The notes beneath the pieces were generated by a model. The model worked only from the letters and a program-made list of their open reading frames with translations. It was not told the DNA's origin and did not search any database. The translations under genes and the position numbers were made by a program. From an uncultured Candidatus Melainabacteria bacterium (GTDB taxonomy: Bacteria; Cyanobacteriota; Vampirovibrionia; Gastranaerophilales; Gastranaerophilaceae), in NCBI GenBank assembly GCA_934757155.1, contig CAKVLI010000001.1, positions 248,001 through 312,000 on the forward strand: DNA of 64,000 nt, in the 5' to 3' direction. This document shows, piece by piece, positions 59,301 through 64,000 of this stretch (the stretch's first letter is position 1; every line of letters begins with the position of its first letter).

Positions 59301-60182
59301 GAAATTTTGCAATCTTTTTCTTGTCTTTTCGATAACATTAGAAAAAATAACTTCCCCGTTTTTCTCCTGAAAAGTCTTAGGTTCTTTATTCAAATCCTGA
59401 ACTTCTTCGTCAAAAAGTTTGGAAAGCTTGTATTCAATAGAAGTATCCGCGCTCAAATACCCGCAACGGCTTGAACCGAGAGAATCAAAACATATAATCC
59501 AATCTTTAAGCTGCGGTTTCAAATACTTGATAAACTCAAAACAAACAGGAGTCATCTCATCCGCATCATCCACAAGAAGATATTTTATGTTTTTGAAATA
59601 ATCCGTATTTTTATAAACATAATTAAAAATAAGAGTTTGACGCAAATAGTCTAAACTTCGACTTTTCAAGGTTGAAGACAAAAGCTTTTTGATAACAAAT
59701 TCCGCATCTTCGCCAAAAGATTCGCCCAAAATTTTTGAACGCTCTCTCACATCATCATTTGTTAAACAGTTTTGAACAATAAGAGCATACCTCCTGAAAA
59801 TTTGATGTAATAAAGATTTTTTTGAATTATATCCGCGAACTTCATTCGTCTTTAAAATATCTTTTAACAAAAACTGCGAAACCTCCAGCCCAACAAGATT
59901 TGGGAGAATAAAAGATTTATCCGACGGGATAGAATTTTCAACAAAACACCAGTTTTCAACAAGTGTATTATATACAATTGAAAAGAAAGAATGCACGTTT
60001 AGTTTCTCAATTGCATCAACTTTAATATCTTTCAAAACTCTGTCAGAAAACTTCCGTTTCAAGGTCGAATTCTGCACCAGCACAAGAATTTCAGACGGCT
60101 TTACGCCTGAATTGACCAGTTCGAGGTATTTTTCAACTAACAAATCCTCTCTAAAATCGACTTTAATGAAATTTAATAACAT
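56367..60182 (-). CDS. Large UvrD/Rep-like helicase with two modules
   Basis: A 1271-aa protein. The C-terminal half is a complete superfamily 1 helicase: AISAVPGAGKTTILLALIMR (Walker A, about residue 640), YIIEDEAQDSSAIQQRLI (motif II, about 840), MTLHKSKGDEFEYVFIPEL and LLYVAITRAQEKLYI. The N-terminal half looks like a second, degenerate helicase: it has SEILVLVQNSTLKRKFSD and LLVDDADEMTPVCFEFI, similar to motifs Ia and II, but no Walker A, as in AddB/RexB. It probably acts in recombination or repair. AGGAG lies before the ATG. No nuclease domain is recognised. Confidence 0.82.
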   Translation of the reverse strand: MLLNFIKVDFREDLLVEKYLELVNSGVKPSEILVLVQNSTLKRKFSDRVLKDIKVDAIEKLNVHSFFSIVYNTLVENWCFVENSIPSDKSFILPNLVGLEVSQFLLKDILKTNEVRGYNSKKSLLHQIFRRYALIVQNCLTNDDVRERSKILGESFGEDAEFVIKKLLSSTLKSRSLDYLRQTLIFNYVYKNTDYFKNIKYLLVDDADEMTPVCFEFIKYLKPQLKDWIICFDSLGSSRCGYLSADTSIEYKLSKLFDEEVQDLNKEPKTFQEKNGEVIFSNVIEKTRKRLQNFTLISLSKRAEILDDTILKIEELLKKGIKPSDISIITPLQDDMLRFTLRENLKTCSLLFLSGSEKLIDNPFVKASLNILKLMNGIEISEMDLRVILSDYIGIPLKYCHKILETYKQTHILPYLELECYNEKYQNFYNSFEEVKDKDIKLSQKVYEMFYKNVNFIQEDKINKFNFFIKELRDFENVLGDKVVKERVKDIITQIENSIIAENPSSTLEIADDNLIVATPQKIIDNKIATKYQFWLDVSHSDWVKTDTGPLYNAWVFQADWSKDEYTIEDDIFLSSQKTARILRKLLLLAKEYTWAYSSLFDPTGAENLGGIEEYLVSGEETMFEEKPVMKIIPRDDQKPVLEYEHGAMAISAVPGAGKTTILLALIMRLINKGVNPLNIFVLTYMDSAARNFRERIKNMSPSSTLLPNISTIHGLALRIIKDNSNYERLGLASDFEICDDTQRMRIIKSIEGKYTKTELDEFDRAISVMKLQEGDIDTPSTDKKVEKFKAFYRQYKAKLEEANLIDYDDILLFSVKLLENNRDILEYYQNVCEYIIEDEAQDSSAIQQRLIALLSGKHKNLIRCGDINQAITTTFSNADVEGFRNFIKTADTLVEMNHSQRCTQEVMELANKTVLWGDKLLPRAFFKSMMQGVEGKNPVVKDAVMMKIFDKAQEEKNFILKEIKNILTFRKDATIGILLRNNFQVANWSTFINDAGLKSITRSESLGQKGVFNTIFSILKYLQTPFDNEAMATVYETLSELGFYKPRLQLEIRNSEKPFIEKNGDDIESADLAQFLWDMQYWLNSSSLPPEELVIRIGLFYYTSDIEKSNVYLIATLVRKLNTTNNFDTTLERLEALSKRPSLSGFKFFSEEEDSNAAKGKVQIMTLHKSKGDEFEYVFIPELTEKALSIDVNKASIKSSTSFMEQVRGFSPKYKVKSDAELKAFGAEESLRLLYVAITRAQEKLYITSALKAKAFGRETSQEPSIFFEM

Positions 60183-60304
60183 ACTCCTTATAGACTATTT
60201 TATCATAAACAGAGGTTCAAATACTTGCAAAAATTTGAATTTTTATATAAAATTGTTTCGTAATCAATTACACAGACACACATTTAAAAAGGAGATTTTA
60301 GACT

Positions 60305-60532
60305 ATGGCTAAAGCAACTAAAGAATTTAAAGGCATTCAAGAACAAATTATTGAATCAGCAGGTCAAATTTACAACTACCTTAACGCTAAAGGTGAAGTT
60401 TCTATCAACAAAATGAAAAAAGACCTTAGCTTGAACGAAAACTTTGCAGAAATGGGCTTAGGCTGGTTGTCAAGAGAAGACAAACTTGAATACACTCAAA
60501 AAGCAAAATCAGTAACTGTTAAATTGAGATAG
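60305..60532 (+). CDS. Winged-helix DUF2582-type protein
   Basis: A 75-aa small winged helix-turn-helix protein: QIYNYLNAKGEVSINKMKKD forms the helix-turn-helix and YTQKAKSVTVKLR the wing. This fits DUF2582. It may bind DNA or be a protein-interaction module. AAAAAGGAG lies before the ATG, and a strong terminator follows, so it is a single-gene unit. Its target is unknown. Confidence 0.75.
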   Translation: MAKATKEFKGIQEQIIESAGQIYNYLNAKGEVSINKMKKDLSLNENFAEMGLGWLSREDKLEYTQKAKSVTVKLR

Positions 60533-60550
60533 TTATTCGAATAAAAGATA

Positions 60551-60595
60551 TAAAAGAGCTTGTTGGAATTTTCAACAAGCTCTTTTTATTTTTAA
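60551..60595 (+). terminator. Terminator of the winged-helix gene
   Basis: AAAGAGCTTGTTG and CAACAAGCTCTTT with a short loop, then TTTTATTTTT. Confidence 0.88.
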
Positions 60596-60598
60596 TTT

Positions 60599-60678
60599 AT
60601 ATAGCCACATTTCTTTGACCGCAATCTTATTGTTATGTAATTATTTGTACTTTTCTTTTTTCTTTTTGCAATCAAAGA
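60599..60678. repeat. TTTGTACTTTTC-type dispersed repeat
   Basis: It contains TATAGCCACATTTCTTTGACC, GCAATCTTATTG and TTTGTACTTTTCTTTTTTC, in the same order or with the same blocks as 55224-55355. It is the third copy in the window. Confidence 0.65.
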
Positions 60679-60746
60679 TTTTTCACTTTACTTCCAATCT
60701 TGTAGAATAGACTACAAGCGAAAATTATTTACCCCAAAAGAAATGT

Positions 60747-60875
60747 AGGGTGGGAAAAACGTAGTGTTCCCACCGTCCAACCAGCCCTCTACATTTACCC
60801 CCATTTACCCTCCCCCCACTTTCCGAAGGACACTAAGCTAGTAGTTGCAACTTACCAACCCTATACATTTACCCT
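60747..60875 (+). repeat. GGTGGGAA palindrome and two CATTTACCCC units
   Basis: GTAGGGTGGGAA and TTCCCACC form a palindrome. Then come two units: CCAACCAGCCCTCTACATTTACCCCC (60774-60800 approximately) and, at 60839-60875, CTAGTAGT, ACCAACC and CATTTACCC. They fill the gap upstream of the panE-like gene and end just before its promoter. No gene lies in 60596-60913. Confidence 0.65.
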
Positions 60876-60878
60876 GGC

Positions 60879-60907
60879 TTGCTCGAAATAAGATTTAATT
60901 GTAAAAT
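60879..60907 (+). promoter_or_regulatory. Promoter, probable leaderless start for the panE-like gene
   Basis: TTGCTC, a 17-base spacer and TAAAAT, 6 bases before the ATG at 60914. No ribosome-binding site. Confidence 0.55.
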
Positions 60908-60913
60908 CAATTT

Positions 60914-61795
60914 ATGGAGAAAGTTATTATTTGCGGACTCGGAGCAGTCGGACTCACGTACGCTTGTAAATTAAAAAATTTTTGTGAACTAAAAATTCTT
61001 GCGGACGAAACAAGAATAAAAAGATATCAGCAAAATAAACCAAAACTGAATGGTGAAGAAATTGATTTTGCCTATGTTATGCCTACCGAAAGTTTTACTG
61101 CGGATTTAATTATCATAGCTACAAAAGATTCCGGATTAGATGACGCAATTGAATATATCAAAAACTTTGTCGGAGAAAATACGATTATTCTATCACTCTT
61201 AAACGGAGTTTCAAGCGAAGAAAAAATTGCCAAAGTTTATGGAAAAGAGAAAATCCTTTACTCATATTTTATCGGTCACAGTGCAGTCAGAGTCGGAAGT
61301 TCTGTCACACAAGACGGAGTCGGAAAAATCGTCTTCGGCGGAGATGATAAGAACACAAAACGTCTGGAAAACTTTTTCAAAAAGTGCAATATTAACTACG
61401 AAATTCCTGAAGATATTATCTATTCACTTTGGTTGAAATTCGGTTTGAATATATATCTTAACCAATCCTCCGCAATAATGGGATTGACCATGGGAGATAT
61501 GAAACGAAATCCGTATTTTGCGAATTTTGCAAAAAAACTCATCGCAGAGACAAAACTTATCGCCCAAAAAAGCGGAGTGGAAAATCTTGAGAATTTTGAA
61601 TCAGACGCACTTAACGCGCTTAATCTGATGTGCGATGAGGGAAAAACTTCTATGTATCAAGATATTCTTGCAAAAAGAAAAACGGAGGTGGATATTTTCG
61701 CAGGAGAAATCCTCAGACGTGGAAAAGAGTACGGAGTCAGCACTCCGTATAACGAATTTGTTTACGATATGATTAAAATTTTGGAGAACAAATAA
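60914..61795 (+). CDS. panE: Ketopantoate reductase family protein
   Basis: A 293-aa NADPH-dependent 2-oxo-acid reductase. The Rossmann motif is IICGLGAVGLTYA; the catalytic Lys and Asn are in SLWLKFGLNIYLNQSSA, and the family's C-terminal helices are complete. In pantothenate synthesis it makes pantoate. But it is translationally coupled (TAATG) to a CMP-sugar synthetase, so another 2-oxo-acid substrate is possible. The pantothenate pathway genes panB and panC are not nearby. Confidence 0.75.
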   Translation: MEKVIICGLGAVGLTYACKLKNFCELKILADETRIKRYQQNKPKLNGEEIDFAYVMPTESFTADLIIIATKDSGLDDAIEYIKNFVGENTIILSLLNGVSSEEKIAKVYGKEKILYSYFIGHSAVRVGSSVTQDGVGKIVFGGDDKNTKRLENFFKKCNINYEIPEDIIYSLWLKFGLNIYLNQSSAIMGLTMGDMKRNPYFANFAKKLIAETKLIAQKSGVENLENFESDALNALNLMCDEGKTSMYQDILAKRKTEVDIFAGEILRRGKEYGVSTPYNEFVYDMIKILENK

Positions 61796-62469
61796 TGAAC
61801 ATAGCTTTCATTCCGGTGCGTGGCGGAAGCAAATCCATTCCGATGAAAAATATAAAAATCATTAACGGAAAACCACTCGTATATTGGACTACAAAAGCCG
61901 CTAATGACGCAGGGTGTATCGACAAAGTTATTGTTGCAACCGATAGCGAAGAAATTAAAAAAACTGTTGTTACGTTTGGATTAGAAAAAGTGGAAGTATA
62001 CGACAGACGCGCCGAAAATGCCCAAGACATGTCTTCGACAGAAAGTGTTATGCTTGAATATATCGAAAAATCAAACCTAGACCCGAATGATAATTTCTTT
62101 TTAATTCAAGCGACTTCTCCTCTCTTAAAAAGTGAACACATTGACGGAATGTATAAAAAATTTGTTGAAACAAAAGTGGATTCCATGTTCACGGGAGTCA
62201 GAGAAAAACAATTCCACTGGATAGAAGAAGGTGACGGAGTTAAACCGGTCAATTACGATTACAAAAACCGTCCGCGAAGACAGGAGTTTCAGGGACTTAT
62301 TGCCGAAAACGGAGCATGCTATATTAATTCTGTTAAAAACATCATACATGATAAATGCAGGCTTTCAGGAAAAATCGGGGTTTATGAACTTCCGCCTGAA
62401 ACCGCTTATGAGATAGATGAGGCAAAAGATTTTCTAATCATCGAAAATCTGATGAAGGTAAATGTATAA
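61795..62469 (+). CDS. CMP-sugar (acylneuraminate-type) cytidylyltransferase
   Basis: A 224-aa enzyme of the NeuA/PseF/KdsB-like fold. The nucleotide motif is RGGSKSIPMKNIKIINGKPL, then ATDSEEI, QATSPLLKSEHID and the metal-site AYEIDEAKDFLIIE. It activates a 9-carbon acid sugar with CTP for transfer to glycans. Which sugar (sialic, pseudaminic, legionaminic or KDN) is not determined. It overlaps the panE-like gene by one base. No other nonulosonate gene is in the window. Confidence 0.8.
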   Translation: MNIAFIPVRGGSKSIPMKNIKIINGKPLVYWTTKAANDAGCIDKVIVATDSEEIKKTVVTFGLEKVEVYDRRAENAQDMSSTESVMLEYIEKSNLDPNDNFFLIQATSPLLKSEHIDGMYKKFVETKVDSMFTGVREKQFHWIEEGDGVKPVNYDYKNRPRRQEFQGLIAENGACYINSVKNIIHDKCRLSGKIGVYELPPETAYEIDEAKDFLIIENLMKVNV

Positions 62470-62477
62470 TTTTTTGC

Positions 62478-62502
62478 GGTGGGAAGACTTCGCTTTCCCA
62501 CC
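62478..62502 (-). repeat. GGTGGGAA-type palindrome, second copy
   Basis: GGTGGGAAG-ACTTCG-CTTTCCCACC followed by CTACA; the reverse complement matches TGTAGGGTGGGAA of the 60747 copy. It lies just after the CMP-sugar synthetase and may act as its 3' end structure. Confidence 0.6.
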
Positions 62503-62577
62503 CTACAGGCTTTACTATTTATACAGTACGAGTTCAGCATGACAGGGGTAAACAGCAGTGCTTGAGCAAGACCTTGC

Positions 62578-62605
62578 GATTCTTCGGCTAAAGCCTCAGA
62601 ATGAC
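62578..62605 (+). repeat. GATTCTTCGGC...CTCAGAATGAC repeat
   Basis: Imperfect palindrome matching the unit at 47893-47930, placed in the gap between the CMP-sugar synthetase and the GspE-like gene. Confidence 0.55.
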
Positions 62606-62658
62606 GTGGGGAATTGTGTCCCAAATTCTTAGTCACTTGATCACTAAAATATGCTAAA

Positions 62659-62764
62659 CTAGTAATTCCCACCAACCAACCAGATTCATTTACCCCTTTG
62701 CCCCTACCCACAGAGGACGCCAAACTAGTAGTCTTGACCAACCAGTCAAACACATTTACCCCCC
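62659..62764 (+). repeat. Two CTAGTA...CATTTACCCC units
   Basis: Units at 62659-62697 and 62725-62764, each with CTAGTA[A/G]T, ACCAACC, A[T/C]..CATTTACCCC. The second runs over the stop codon of the GspE-like gene at 62756. Confidence 0.7.
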
Positions 62765-64000
62765 GAGGTATTTTTGTAGTGTGGTTTTGTCGAAGACTTC
62801 AATGCTTTCGCGTGAATGAATAAACACAAGACAAGAGATTAAACTCTTAAAAGCTTGGAAATCATCAAACGCAAGTTTTTGTCTAAGGTCGGTCATGTTA
62901 TTTGCCATAAATTCTGTAATAATGGTCTTATCGTTGTAATAGAGTTCAGACAAGAATTCAAACGCTTCGCGGGTTTTAATCCCTTCAAGATAAACGATAT
63001 CAGGGCTTTGGAATTCAACAAATCTGAGAGCCTTGTCCATATTGAACCCGATGTTTTCGTTGAGTTCACACTGGTTAACGTGTTTAAGCTCGTATTTGGC
63101 AATAGATTCTATTGTCATAATATTTTTGTTCAAACCGACAGTTTCCATAAGAAGCGAGTAAATAATATGTGTTTTACCACTCAAAGGAGAGCCGCAGACA
63201 AGAATTATTCCGGGATGCTCAACGGCATTGAGAATTATTCCTCTTTGCTTTTCATCAGGAATAATTTTTTCGAGCTTTTGCGGCGGTTTGTAAATCTTTA
63301 GTGAAATCCTCTCGCCCATAATCGTTGGGAATGAGGATACAGAAGCGATAAGTATAGTGTTATCAACTTTAAAACATAATTTTCCGAGCTGCGGAATTTC
63401 GCAGACTGACGGGTCGAGGTTGGAAAGCGTCTTGAGTTTTGACACAAACGCGGAGTTCAAGATTGCAGGAATTGTTCCTTTGTCTGTTGGCTCTCCGTTC
63501 TGTCTGAACACTACTTTCAGCCCTTCTTCTATTTGTTCAAAGTTAAGTTCGTGAACATCTTCGATTATCGCTTGTTTTAAAATAGCTCTAATAACTCTCT
63601 GAATTCTTTCTTCGCCGGAATCTTCTTTATGGAGCTCTTCTGTCCAGTCAAAGGCTTCGGCATCGTTTGCAAGCGTAATATCATCTACGGTATCTGCAAC
63701 TTTGTAGTATTCATCAATCTTTTTGACAATACTTGCTTCAGAGGCAATTACCGGTTCGATTGAACATTCTGCGGTTTCAATAATTTTGTCTATTGCAAAC
63801 AAATCCAGCGGGTCGGCCATTGCGACAGTTAAAATTTCTTCAATTTTGAATAGAGGTATAATTCTGTATCTTCTTGCATCTGCAAACGAAATATATTTAA
63901 AACATTTCGGATCCGGAGAATAGTCTTCAAGGTTAACGTATGGGATATGGAGTTTGGATTCCAAAAACTTCAGCAAAACATCTTCGGATAGGATTCCGGA
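62756..64000 (-). CDS. GspE/PilB-like ATPase, degenerate, 5' end outside the window
   Basis: At least 415 aa, with its start beyond the window: the frame stays open from 63976 to 64000 and reads SGILSEDVLLKF, which fits the GspE N-terminal domain. The N-terminal part (HIPYVNLEDY, VAMADPLDLFAIDKI) and the ATPase core with Walker A GSPLSGKTH are seen. The usual Walker B GEIRDxET is changed to LEGIKTREA, the His box is lost (NDKTIITEFMANN) and the zinc Cys motif is missing. It may be a pilus or type II secretion motor with altered chemistry, or a non-catalytic partner. Confidence 0.72.
   Translation of the reverse strand, partial: SGILSEDVLLKFLESKLHIPYVNLEDYSPDPKCFKYISFADARRYRIIPLFKIEEILTVAMADPLDLFAIDKIIETAECSIEPVIASEASIVKKIDEYYKVADTVDDITLANDAEAFDWTEELHKEDSGEERIQRVIRAILKQAIIEDVHELNFEQIEEGLKVVFRQNGEPTDKGTIPAILNSAFVSKLKTLSNLDPSVCEIPQLGKLCFKVDNTILIASVSSFPTIMGERISLKIYKPPQKLEKIIPDEKQRGIILNAVEHPGIILVCGSPLSGKTHIIYSLLMETVGLNKNIMTIESIAKYELKHVNQCELNENIGFNMDKALRFVEFQSPDIVYLEGIKTREAFEFLSELYYNDKTIITEFMANNMTDLRQKLAFDDFQAFKSLISCLVFIHSRESIEVFDKTTLQKYLGG

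Noticed and set aside
62406..62753. Open frame of 115 aa on the minus strand
   Set aside because: It is built from the intergenic repeats and the end of the cytidylyltransferase gene read backwards.

Overview
The window is a low-GC, gene-dense chromosomal segment from a bacterium with a Gram-negative (diderm) envelope. It carries a Skp/OmpH-like periplasmic chaperone, a probable outer-membrane barrel protein, a meso-DAP-type MurE and a SpoIID/LytB-like protein. The respiratory operon encodes an 11-subunit complex I (NuoABCDHIJKLMN) with no NuoEFG, the layout of cyanobacterial NDH-1. With Mini-RNase III, rubrerythrin, FeoAB and anaerobic NrdG, this best fits a non-photosynthetic, oxygen-avoiding relative of Cyanobacteria (Melainabacteria/Vampirovibrionia, possibly gut Gastranaerophilales). 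No rRNA is present, so the assignment is inference.

Layout. 0-9.4 kb: envelope proteins, a FtsB/DivIC-like protein, a TPR protein, Mini-RNase III, rubrerythrin, GlyS and a FeoA-FeoB fusion. 9.4-16.7 kb: an accessory island with a 922-aa coiled-coil protein, a divergent pair (a Cys/His deamidase-like protein and a GNAT-like protein), and a compact operon of a predicted ADP-ribosyltransferase followed by three small paralogous proteins sharing a PRKLPN motif. 17-27.6 kb: cell-wall and translation genes (PBP, MurE, NagA-like, an alcohol dehydrogenase, SpoIID, MnmG, AlaS). 27.7-29.2 kb: tRNA-Asn, an XRE regulator and a possible nuclease. 30-40 kb: the nuo operon ending in a C_GCAxxG_C_C redox-type protein. 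40-44.4 kb: formyltransferase, endonuclease IV-like, RibD, an EF-hand protein, TsaC, and a DUF559 nuclease-like gene framed by palindromic repeats. 44.5-52.2 kb: a fatty-acid operon (DUF177-rpmF-plsX-fabH-fabD-fabG-acpP-fabF) interrupted by an ORF6N gene. 52.5-64 kb: DUF2185, uracil-DNA glycosylase, acyl-CoA synthetase, NrdG, a 1271-aa UvrD-like helicase, a winged-helix protein, a PanE-like/CMP-sugar synthetase pair and the 3' part of a GspE/PilB-like ATPase gene.

Between genes lie several small repeat families: tandem hairpin units, palindromes, and dispersed units ending CATTTACCCC. Several genes have a -10 box only 6-7 bases before the start codon, which suggests leaderless transcripts. 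The strongest candidate for an undescribed system is the ADP-ribosyltransferase operon at 14.1-16.2 kb with its neighbours, several of which share a short N-terminal I-x-P-[V/I] pattern.
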